Positions 1 through 5,502 of a stretch of DNA of 5,506 nt are shown here, one piece after another (positions within the stretch are counted from its first letter, which is position 1; each line of letters opens with the position of its first letter). Made by a program: the position numbers and the translations under genes. The stretch lies in NCBI GenBank assembly GCA_027621895.1, contig JAQCAK010000159.1, forward strand, positions 1-5,506, read 5' to 3'. This DNA comes from Pseudomonadota bacterium. Lineage in GTDB: Bacteria; Pseudomonadota; Gammaproteobacteria; Pseudomonadales; Azotimanducaceae. The notes beneath the pieces are model-generated. The model was given only the letters and a program-made list of their open reading frames with translations, was not told the origin of the DNA and did no database searches.

Positions 1-404
1 CCGCTCGCGCTGATCGCGCCCCCGGAGACCTCATTGGCCTTGATCGCCACCGCCATCAGTGACGGTTCAGCAATGGTCGTGCTCCAGCCGATCGCAAAGG
101 CAAACAGGTAAACCCAGTAATAATTCAGCCAGTGGAAGTCCAGCTCCACCAGCTTGTGACTGTTGACGAAGATCGGGTCAGTCAGTTGTTCCGCCATCAC
201 ACGACCCAGCGGAAACAGTGCTTTTTCAAGTCCCATGAGAAACAGGGACAGGCCCAGCAGAACATAGATGAAACCGCTCAGCACCCGCATGGGATGGGTG
301 ACGGGCTTGCGGATAATCAGGAACTGCGCCCCGAAGATGATGGCCGCAATGGGCACCACATCGAGTATCGTCTGCAGAAACGTCTGGATGAACTGGATCA
401 GCAT
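1..404 (-). CDS. DUF1538 family membrane protein, second of a pair (partial, C-terminus off the left edge)
   Basis: This is an integral inner-membrane protein of the DUF1538 family; 134 residues are visible before the window edge. Seen in the sequence: hydrophobic segments at about residues 13-31, 41-58 and 97-120, the motif GLEKALFPLG (58-67), and GWSTTIAEPSL (106-116). Both motifs recur in the neighbouring gene, so the two are paralogues. A loop of about 15 extra residues rich in aromatic and charged residues (about 75-97) separates them here and is absent from the partner. The ATG overlaps the partner's TGA as TGATG. No Shine-Dalgarno site precedes it, so translation is probably coupled to the upstream gene. 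Known of the family: a DUF1538 pair from Halomonas has been reported as a two-component Na+(Li+,K+)/H+ antiporter (UmpAB). A cation/proton exchange role here is inferred from that and from the pairing. The family call is firm; the transport role is moderate. Confidence 0.85.
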   Translation of the reverse strand, partial: MLIQFIQTFLQTILDVVPIAAIIFGAQFLIIRKPVTHPMRVLSGFIYVLLGLSLFLMGLEKALFPLGRVMAEQLTDPIFVNSHKLVELDFHWLNYYWVYLFAFAIGWSTTIAEPSLMAVAIKANEVSGGAISAS

Positions 405-1141
405 CAGGCGAACAGCATCCCGTAGCACATCACGAAAATCATGGGGGTGAGAGATGCAAACGCGATCAGGCCAAAACCGTCAATCATCGGATTGCGGCCC
501 TTGATGGCAGACGCCAATCCCACGCCCAGGGCGGTCACCAGCGGCACGGTGATGGTAGAGGTCGTCACACCGCCGGAATCGTAGGCGACCCCGATAATCT
601 CGCGCGGTGCCAGAGCGGTCATGGCAACCACCATGATGTATCCGCCAATAATCAGGTACTGGATGGGCCAGCCCTTGATGATTCGAATCACGCCAATGAC
701 GATGGCGAATCCCACAGACAGCGCCACTGTCAGGCGCAGACCCGTGGCATACTGATCGATCGCCGCCTGCTCTTTGCCGATCATGCCGCCATTGGCAGCG
801 ATGACCGCGGCTTCACCCGCCACCGCAATCAGCGCCGGTTCCGCGACGGTCGTACCAAACCCCAGTGCAAACGCAAACAGCAGCAGCCAGAACAGGCTGC
901 CCTTGCGGGCAAATTCATTGGCCAGGGATTCACCAATCGGGAACAGGCCCATCTCCAGTCCGTTGATGAAAAACGTCAGGCCCAGGAGTACCAGTGACAG
1001 CCCGATGACCAGGTCGAGCAGGTCAGGCAAGGGCTGCTGCAGCACCAGCAGCTGGAAGCAGACAATGACGACGACAATCGGCGCAAGGTCCCGGCCACTG
1101 CCCAGCATCGACTTCAGGAACTTGAGGGCAAAACCGGACAT
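404..1141 (-). CDS. DUF1538 family membrane protein, first of a pair (candidate subunit of a two-component cation/H+ antiporter)
   Basis: A complete 245-residue polytopic inner-membrane protein of the DUF1538 family. Hydrophobic stretches lie at about 20-34, 40-60, 83-105, 135-153, 158-176, 195-212 and 222-242. Conserved-looking motifs are GLEMGLFPIG (61-70), GFGTTVAEPAL (94-104) and DSGGVTTSTITVP (188-200). The acidic residues E63, E101 and D188, in or next to membrane segments, are candidates for cation or proton handling (inference). I chose ATG at 1141, preceded by GGGAAG about 4 nt upstream. An in-frame TTG four codons earlier (1153) has no ribosome site. Its stop overlaps the start of the downstream paralogue, so the two are made in step, as expected of a heteromeric transporter. 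It is divergent from the kinase gene across 146 bp. Substrate is not readable from sequence; Na+/Li+/K+ exchange is inferred from the reported UmpAB pair of Halomonas. Confidence 0.88.
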   Translation of the reverse strand: MSGFALKFLKSMLGSGRDLAPIVVVIVCFQLLVLQQPLPDLLDLVIGLSLVLLGLTFFINGLEMGLFPIGESLANEFARKGSLFWLLLFAFALGFGTTVAEPALIAVAGEAAVIAANGGMIGKEQAAIDQYATGLRLTVALSVGFAIVIGVIRIIKGWPIQYLIIGGYIMVVAMTALAPREIIGVAYDSGGVTTSTITVPLVTALGVGLASAIKGRNPMIDGFGLIAFASLTPMIFVMCYGMLFA

Positions 1142-1180
1142 CCAGCTTCCCAAAAAACTTAAAGTCTATCGGTCGATTCA

Positions 1181-1198
1181 GCGGGCACAATGACCCGC
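1181..1198. repeat. 18-bp inverted repeat, possible operator
   Basis: GCGGG (1181-1185) and CCCGC (1194-1198) are perfect 5-bp arms around an 8-base centre. The repeat lies in the divergent spacer, about 40 bp upstream of the DUF1538 start and about 90 bp upstream of the kinase start, a usual position for a repressor or activator site. Arms this short can arise by chance in GC-rich DNA, and no regulator gene is adjacent. Confidence 0.3.
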
Positions 1199-1273
1199 AT
1201 CAACTGGCGGACACTCTCTGGCTTTACTGATCGGCGGCCATGTAAGATGCCGGTTATGTCCGTAATGTGATCT

Positions 1274-1280
1274 GGGGAGA
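1274..1280 (+). promoter_or_regulatory. Ribosome binding site that fixes the GTG start of the kinase gene
   Basis: GGGGAGA lies 7 nt before the GTG at 1288. An earlier in-frame GTG at 1267 would place this site inside the coding region and has no purine-rich site of its own. The ATG at 1281 is in a different frame. The kinase therefore most likely starts at 1288. Confidence 0.7.
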
Positions 1281-1287
1281 ATGCACC

Positions 1288-2358
1288 GTGTCTATCGTGA
1301 TTCAGAGGTATGAGGAGTTCACACCGGATGTCGCCAACCAGACCATTGGACACCTGTACCCTGAGCCCATCGTCGGGACACGCATCAGCGGCCTGGGGGA
1401 AGGTGTGGGGCTGATGTCCTCAATCGCCCGTGGTCATCTGAAATTTGCCTCCGGCAAGGAAGACACGGTCATCGTCAAGTGCATTGCGCGGACGGACAAC
1501 AGTGAACTCTCCAAGGGTCTGAACTTCTACACCAACGAGATCAACTTCTACCAGAACCTCGCAGACCAGTCGCCCGTACCCATACCTCGGGGGCTGTACG
1601 CGGCTATTGAACCGGCCACCCAGGACTTCCTGCTGGTACTTGAAGACCTGGGCGATGCCACCGCGGGCGATCAGCTGGTGAGCTGCACTGAAGGCCAGCT
1701 GAAGGCGGCCTTCAGGCGAGCCGGGCAACTGCATGGCACCTTCTGGGGCAAGGCAAAAGACCTCGAGTGGCTGAACTACCAGATTGATATGAAAACCATG
1801 CTGTTCCGCAGGGACGCACTGTTTATTCCAGGTCTGCAGCCCTGTATCGATCTGTTTGGTGAATACTTCACAGGGAATCGGGCCGACGTCGTGTACCGGA
1901 TCACCGAACAGTACATTGACCTGTTTCTGTACGCACTCGGCGGTGAACCGACGATCGTCCATGGCGACTACCGTACAGACAATATGTTCCTGGTTGAGTG
2001 CGATGGTGAGCCAGACATCATCGCCTTCGACTGGCAGAACACATCAGGCGGACACGGTGCCCATGACATCGCCTATTTCTGCTCGCAAAGCGCCGATGCC
2101 TCACTGCATGGTTCAGCACAACAGGACGCCCTGAAGCTGTACCACGAAACGATCCTGGAACATGGCGTCAAAGGTTACAGCTACGATGAGTGCGTTGATC
2201 GTTACCGCTACAACCTGCTGATTACCATGATTACGCCTATCGCCATCTGCGGCACACTGGACCAGGGGAATGATCGAGGCGTTGAGCTGGGTAGAACCAT
2301 TCTGGAACGGTCATTTTCAGCGCTTGAATCCATGGACTGTGAGGCGCTGCTGAAGTGA
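1288..2358 (+). CDS. Phosphotransferase of the EcKL/APH (choline-kinase-like) superfamily, unknown small-molecule substrate
   Basis: A soluble 356-residue protein with the aminoglycoside-phosphotransferase/choline-kinase fold; it should transfer the gamma-phosphate of ATP to a hydroxyl on a small molecule. Visible core: a glycine-rich nucleotide loop (ISGLGEGVG, 33-41), the ATP-binding lysine in VIVK (K64), a helix-C glutamate in NEINFY (E84), hinge LLVLEDLGD (115-123), catalytic loop HGDYRTDN (225-232; D227 as base, N232), the metal-binding aspartate in AFDWQ (D248), and a structural aspartate in HDIAYF (D260). The AFDWQ form and overall length resemble the ecdysteroid-kinase-like (EcKL/DUF1679) branch and related bacterial proteins more than true antibiotic-resistance enzymes. 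It is convergent with the KstD-like gene, 7 bp between stops, so it is not in that operon. A role in phosphorylating a sterol-like or terpenoid alcohol is speculation from the neighbourhood. The fold is firm; the substrate is unknown. Confidence 0.88.
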   Translation: MSIVIQRYEEFTPDVANQTIGHLYPEPIVGTRISGLGEGVGLMSSIARGHLKFASGKEDTVIVKCIARTDNSELSKGLNFYTNEINFYQNLADQSPVPIPRGLYAAIEPATQDFLLVLEDLGDATAGDQLVSCTEGQLKAAFRRAGQLHGTFWGKAKDLEWLNYQIDMKTMLFRRDALFIPGLQPCIDLFGEYFTGNRADVVYRITEQYIDLFLYALGGEPTIVHGDYRTDNMFLVECDGEPDIIAFDWQNTSGGHGAHDIAYFCSQSADASLHGSAQQDALKLYHETILEHGVKGYSYDECVDRYRYNLLITMITPIAICGTLDQGNDRGVELGRTILERSFSALESMDCEALLK

Positions 2359-2365
2359 CGCTGCT

Positions 2366-4033
2366 CTAGAGGTTACCTGTCGCGTGCCTGGCAGCGATGT
2401 ATCCGAACGTCATGGCCGGACCGATGGTGCCACCGGCACCCGGGTAGAAGTGGCCCATCACCGACGCTGACGTGTTGCCCGCCGCATACAGGCCATCTAT
2501 CACTGTGCCGTCATCCCGTAGCACCTGGGCATACTCGTTGGTAGACAGCCCTCCCTTGGTACCCAGATCACCCGGGTACAATCGAATCGCATAGAAAGGT
2601 GCAGCATCAACGGGCGCAAGACAGGGGTTCGGCGATACCGTCGGGTCACCCGTGTACCGATCGAACGGTGTATTGCCCCTGTCAAAATCCTCATCCTTTC
2701 CCTGTTTCGCCATCTGATTAAAGCGAGCGATGGTTTCTTCCAGCACGTTGGTGTCGGCTTCCATCTGGCCCGCCAGGGCAGCCAGGCTCCCGGCGCGAAG
2801 CATGAACCCGTTGGCAACATAGTGGTCACAGGACTGGCCGGGCAGCAAACCGGCAACCGGGTACCGCCGCCGATAGGTGTCATCGAAGACAAACCATGAA
2901 GGATGGGTGCGCATGCCGGTGGCTTCAGCCTCGTGCATGCGTTTGACAAATTCGTTGTAGGGCAGAGCCTCATTGGCAAACCGGCGGCCACTCTGATCAA
3001 CGATCAAAAAACCCGGCTTGCCGCGTTCAAAAATGACAATCTGCGGGCTGCCGTCCGGCATGAGAAAGGTGGGCGCCCACCAGGCGTCTTCCATCAGATC
3101 AATCGCGGCACCACTGTCCTGACCAGCCCGAATGCCATCACCGGTATTTGTCTCTGCGCCAGAGGTGTATTCAGTGCCGCGATCATCGCCCTGGTATTGC
3201 TCTCGCATCAGGGCATCATGATCGAATCCCCCGCTGGCCATGATGACACCACAGCGCGTGTTGACCTGCAGGGTTTCTCCCTGCCGATTGATCACCGCAC
3301 CGGACACTCTGCCAGCAGAGAGCTGCAGCGATTCAAGAGAAGTTTCAAGCCAGACCGGCACCTGCAGTTTCCCCAGTGCTGCTCGCAGCCAGCTGACCAG
3401 GGCACCACCCTGGCCATAATACCGTTCACCGGTCAGTCGACTGCGCAACCATCGCGGGAAAACCCGCCACGCTTTTAGTGCGGTCAACGGGTCAGTACGG
3501 ATAACGGCCAGTTGCCGAAGCTCCATCATGTTGCCAATCAGTCCGCCGGGCGCAGTCGGCACCTGGCGTTTGCGCAGTGTGTCCTGGAACTCGCCCAGCT
3601 TCGAGCCCGAGAATACCTGTGGCTCGACCGATCGACCACCCATCACGCCACCCGGGGTTTCCGCGCTGTAGTCCGGAAAGTCACTGAACAGGCTGACTTT
3701 CAGGTAGCCTGATTCAACAAACTCCCGCAGCATTTCCGGGGCATGCTGAACAAAGCGCTTCAGCCTGGCAGGTTCCACGCGGTTACCGATATGCCCGGTG
3801 AGGTAGGTCAATGCGGCTTCTTCGGAATCTTCGACTCCTTCTTGCGCCATCATATGATTGTTGGGAATCCACAGCACACCACCGGAGTAGGCAGTCGTAC
3901 CGCCAAAGGTCGATGCCTTTTCCACGAGAATCACGTCCAAACCCCGTGAGGCCGCGGTCGCTGCTGCTGTCAGTCCCGCGGCGCCACTCCCCACCACCAG
4001 CACATCCGTCTGGATTTCCTTCGATTCACTCAT
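2366..4033 (-). CDS. FAD-dependent KstD-like dehydrogenase (3-ketosteroid delta1-dehydrogenase family)
   Basis: A 555-residue flavoprotein of the succinate dehydrogenase/fumarate reductase flavoprotein superfamily, KstD branch. KstD enzymes (EC 1.3.99.4) remove hydrogens from C1 and C2 of a 3-ketosteroid A ring and pass electrons to a quinone-type acceptor. Seen: the N-terminal Rossmann motif GSGAAG (15-20) with E38 for the FAD ribose, GGTTAYSGGVLWIPNN (44-59), FPDY (119-122), NTGDG (296-300), ALPYNEF (356-362), and the C-terminal FAD/active-site block from AAGN (517) through HFYPGAGGTIGPAMTFGY (528-545). Lining up with Rhodococcus KstD1, Y122, Y359, Y530 and G534 match its Tyr119, Tyr318, Tyr487 and Gly491, so the catalytic set appears complete. 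It is the last gene of the SnoaL/SDR/KstD operon, with its own AGGAGG site. No signal peptide or membrane helix is seen. The family is firm. A steroid substrate is likely but not certain, as relatives act on other cyclic ketones. Confidence 0.9.
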   Translation of the reverse strand: MSESKEIQTDVLVVGSGAAGLTAAATAASRGLDVILVEKASTFGGTTAYSGGVLWIPNNHMMAQEGVEDSEEAALTYLTGHIGNRVEPARLKRFVQHAPEMLREFVESGYLKVSLFSDFPDYSAETPGGVMGGRSVEPQVFSGSKLGEFQDTLRKRQVPTAPGGLIGNMMELRQLAVIRTDPLTALKAWRVFPRWLRSRLTGERYYGQGGALVSWLRAALGKLQVPVWLETSLESLQLSAGRVSGAVINRQGETLQVNTRCGVIMASGGFDHDALMREQYQGDDRGTEYTSGAETNTGDGIRAGQDSGAAIDLMEDAWWAPTFLMPDGSPQIVIFERGKPGFLIVDQSGRRFANEALPYNEFVKRMHEAEATGMRTHPSWFVFDDTYRRRYPVAGLLPGQSCDHYVANGFMLRAGSLAALAGQMEADTNVLEETIARFNQMAKQGKDEDFDRGNTPFDRYTGDPTVSPNPCLAPVDAAPFYAIRLYPGDLGTKGGLSTNEYAQVLRDDGTVIDGLYAAGNTSASVMGHFYPGAGGTIGPAMTFGYIAARHATGNL

Positions 4034-4041
4034 TCGATGAG

Positions 4042-4047
4042 CCTCCT
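4042..4047 (-). promoter_or_regulatory. Consensus Shine-Dalgarno site overlapping the SDR stop codon
   Basis: On the minus strand the SDR stop TAG runs directly into AGGAGG (TAGGAGG), followed by 8 nt and the ATG of the KstD-like gene. The full consensus suggests the flavoprotein is translated strongly, and that ribosomes ending on the SDR can reinitiate. The two upstream junctions or starts in the operon are either weaker (SDR) or also good (SnoaL-like gene). Confidence 0.85.
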
Positions 4048-4825
4048 AGAGCGCGGTACCACCATCCACGGGCATGATGGCGCCCGTCACCCCGCCACCG
4101 GCATCAGACACCAGGTACAGGGCGAGCCCGGCAATCTCCTCGACCCTGTTGAGCCGCTTGATGGCAGCCTCCTGGGCATAGTTGTCCTTGAACTGCTCAT
4201 AGCTGATTCCCATGGCTTCAGCTGCCGCGGGTCCTGACTCACGCATCAGGTCAGTTTCAACAGCGCCCGGACTGATCGCATTGGAGGTGATACCGGCATC
4301 ACCATATTCAAAGGCCACGGCTTTGGTGAAACCGTTCATGGCGTGCTTGAACGTAATGTAGTGCGCCGCGGTGGCCTTGTTGGCCTGCCGACCTTCGACC
4401 GAGGAAATATTGATAATCCTGCCGAAACCGCGCTTCTTCATGTCTTTCAGCGCGCGCCGGGTTGCCCAGAAGCAGGAATGCAGAATCCAGGCAGCGGCCT
4501 GATCCCAGGCCTCGTCTGAAAGATCCTCAACCAGCGCAAAGCCGGAAGAACCACCGGCATTGTTCACCAGGATATCAATGCGGCCAAAGCGCTCGATGGT
4601 CTGGTCAATAAACGCTTCGACGTCGGCCTGCCGGGTCACATCTCCGGCAAAAAAAGTGGCCCGGTCACCGGCGTTCATTTCCTGCAGGGCCTGCTCTCCC
4701 TTGGCGGGATTACGCCCATTCATCGCGACAGATGCCCCCGCGGCCAGAAATGCCTCGGCCAGGCCTCGACCGATTCCCCGGGTACCACCGGTAATCGCAG
4801 CCACTTTTCCAGTCAGATCCGCCAT
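4046..4825 (-). CDS. Classical short-chain dehydrogenase/reductase (SDR family oxidoreductase)
   Basis: A 259-residue NAD(P)-dependent oxidoreductase that interconverts an alcohol and a ketone; length is typical for a classical SDR. Seen: cofactor motif TGGTRGIG (12-19), D62-V63 for the adenine, NNAG (88-91), catalytic serine in ISS (S142 most likely), YITFK giving Y156 and K160, then SPG (185-187), and the C-terminal GGGVTGAIMPVDGG (243-256). The end of strand 2 reads NGRN with no acidic residue and an arginine at 38, which leans towards NADP(H) (inference). Ser-to-Tyr spacing is one residue longer than in E. coli FabG. The start lies 2 nt after the SnoaL-like stop and has no clear ribosome site, so it is probably coupled. 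In this operon it plausibly makes or reduces the ring ketone used by the KstD-like enzyme, as hydroxysteroid dehydrogenases do. A generic FabG-like role is less likely given the context. Confidence 0.9.
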   Translation of the reverse strand: MADLTGKVAAITGGTRGIGRGLAEAFLAAGASVAMNGRNPAKGEQALQEMNAGDRATFFAGDVTRQADVEAFIDQTIERFGRIDILVNNAGGSSGFALVEDLSDEAWDQAAAWILHSCFWATRRALKDMKKRGFGRIINISSVEGRQANKATAAHYITFKHAMNGFTKAVAFEYGDAGITSNAISPGAVETDLMRESGPAAAEAMGISYEQFKDNYAQEAAIKRLNRVEEIAGLALYLVSDAGGGVTGAIMPVDGGTAL

Positions 4826-4827
4826 GA

Positions 4828-5253
4828 TCAGGAATCAGTCTGGACGCGGACTCCCCGCCGGACCAGTTCATGGCGCGAGATCTTCCACGCGCCATCAATC
4901 TTCTTCATATCCGTTTTATAGGTTGCCCAGAGGGTCAGGGTCGTCTTGGGATCATCTGCCATGTAATGCTGCGCCTGAACGTCAGTCCGGGTTCTGGCCG
5001 TATCACCGTCAATGGTGGCCAGCATCGGCCCAAGCATATGCTGGGTTGCTCCAAAGGCCTCGAGTTTGCCTTTGACATCCTCGGTCCAGGCATCGCCACC
5101 GGTGACGACGCTTTCACCAAACCCGTGAATTTCACAGTCGTCCGCGAAACAGGACCGGTACATTTCCATATCACGTTCATCGACACCCGCTGCATAGCGC
5201 AGCATGACATCCTGCAATGCGATACGGTCCGCCACTTCGTTAAGGTCAGCCAT
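4828..5253 (-). CDS. SnoaL-like / NTF2-fold protein
   Basis: A small soluble protein of 141 residues with the NTF2-like alpha+beta cone fold, closest in pattern to SnoaL_4-type domains. Seen: an N-terminal helix pattern IALQDVMLRYAAGVDERD (11-28), FADDCEIHG (36-44), TQHMLGP (70-76), a beta strand after DGDTARTRTD (82-91), and the C-terminal DGAWKISRHE (120-129). Members include polyketide cyclases, dehydratases, isomerases and subunits with no activity. Compared with delta5-3-ketosteroid isomerase, Tyr20 falls at the position of Tyr14, but the general base Asp38 falls at Gly44, so classical isomerase chemistry is not supported. It is the first gene of the operon, with GGAGG (5260-5264) 6 nt before the ATG. 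It may act as a hydratase, isomerase or binding protein on the same ring substrate; function is open. The family call is good; the role is not known. Confidence 0.85.
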   Translation of the reverse strand: MADLNEVADRIALQDVMLRYAAGVDERDMEMYRSCFADDCEIHGFGESVVTGGDAWTEDVKGKLEAFGATQHMLGPMLATIDGDTARTRTDVQAQHYMADDPKTTLTLWATYKTDMKKIDGAWKISRHELVRRGVRVQTDS

Positions 5254-5309
5254 CTTGTCCCTCCAGTTATTATTGATTGAGCTGTTCTGATGTTCAGGCC
5301 GAGGTCAGT

Positions 5310-5327
5310 GTCGCAGAATTTGGCGAC
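5310..5327. repeat. 18-bp inverted repeat in the operon leader, possible operator
   Basis: GTCGC (5310-5314) and GCGAC (5323-5327) form perfect 5-bp arms around an 8-base A/T-rich centre. It lies 57 bp upstream of the SnoaL-like start and downstream of the proposed promoter, where a repressor could block transcription. The same geometry (5-8-5) occurs at 1181-1198 with different arms. Chance occurrence cannot be excluded. Confidence 0.3.
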
Positions 5328-5362
5328 CAGCATCAGATATTATTTTTTAGCATTGTTGTATA

Positions 5363-5393
5363 TATTTAGCTCACTGTATCGACCCGCTGTCAA
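5363..5393 (-). promoter_or_regulatory. Candidate sigma70 promoter for the SnoaL/SDR/KstD operon
   Basis: On the minus strand a perfect TTGACA (5388-5393) is followed 18-19 bp later by AT-rich CTAAATA (5363-5369), a poor -10 match in a melting-prone stretch. Transcription would start near 5355, leaving a leader of about 100 nt. A perfect -35 with a weak -10 and long spacing is typical of a promoter that needs an activator, though this is inference. Confidence 0.4.
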
Positions 5394-5502
5394 CATGGGA
5401 GTGGCACACAGAAAAGTGGCGGGCTTTCATCAGACCCGAACATGTACTACTTTTAATCACAGACCTTTCATCAAGGAAGGCACGCGTTTTCAGGAGGGAT
5501 CA

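Larger units (their letters stand above)
1142..1287. promoter_or_regulatory. Divergent promoter region between the DUF1538 pair and the kinase gene
   Basis: This 146-bp non-coding spacer must hold promoters for both directions. No strong sigma70 box pair is visible. The best plus-strand candidate is TAAGAT (1243-1248), with only a poorly spaced TTTACT (1223-1228) upstream. On the minus strand TTGTGC, 16 bp, then TAGACT, reading towards 1141, is a weak possibility. An 18-bp inverted repeat (1181-1198) sits in the middle and overlaps that minus-strand candidate. The region itself is clear from the flanking genes; the individual boxes are guesses. Confidence 0.5.
5254..5502. promoter_or_regulatory. 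Divergent regulatory region upstream of the SnoaL/SDR/KstD operon
   Basis: A 249-bp spacer, clearly AT-richer than its surroundings around 5338-5370, between the minus-strand operon and a plus-strand gene starting at 5503. It holds a consensus -35 box facing the operon, an inverted repeat (5310-5327), and two TTTAGC copies (5346-5351 and 5365-5370) 19 bp apart. TGTTC occurs twice (5283-5287, 5291-5295) with its complement GAACA at 5438-5442. A plus-strand promoter must exist, but I could not pick a convincing box pair. The head-to-head layout would suit control by one regulator, which could be the divergent gene itself (inference). Confidence 0.6.

Noticed and set aside
774..1193. Plus-strand open frame over the DUF1538 gene
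   Set aside because: Serine/proline/arginine-rich shadow of a clearly conserved membrane protein; it also runs into the promoter spacer.
1267..1287. Seven-codon N-terminal extension of the kinase from GTG 1267
   Set aside because: It would bury the good ribosome site at 1274-1280 inside the coding region and has none of its own.
1420..1962. Long open frame (180 codons) antisense to the kinase gene
   Set aside because: It lies fully inside a gene with an intact kinase core; its product shows no recognisable motif, and such antisense frames are common in GC-rich coding DNA.
1288..2358. Aminoglycoside resistance gene
   Set aside because: The APH fold is shared, but the AFDWQ motif, length and catabolic surroundings fit EcKL-like phosphotransferases; nothing indicates a resistance cassette or mobile element.
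2903..3478. Open frame (191 codons) antisense to the KstD-like gene
   Set aside because: The opposite strand encodes conserved flavoprotein motifs throughout; this frame has no domain, no ribosome site and low-complexity composition.
4560..5075. Plus-strand open frame across the SDR/SnoaL-like junction
   Set aside because: It overlaps two well-supported genes on the other strand and has no recognisable motif.
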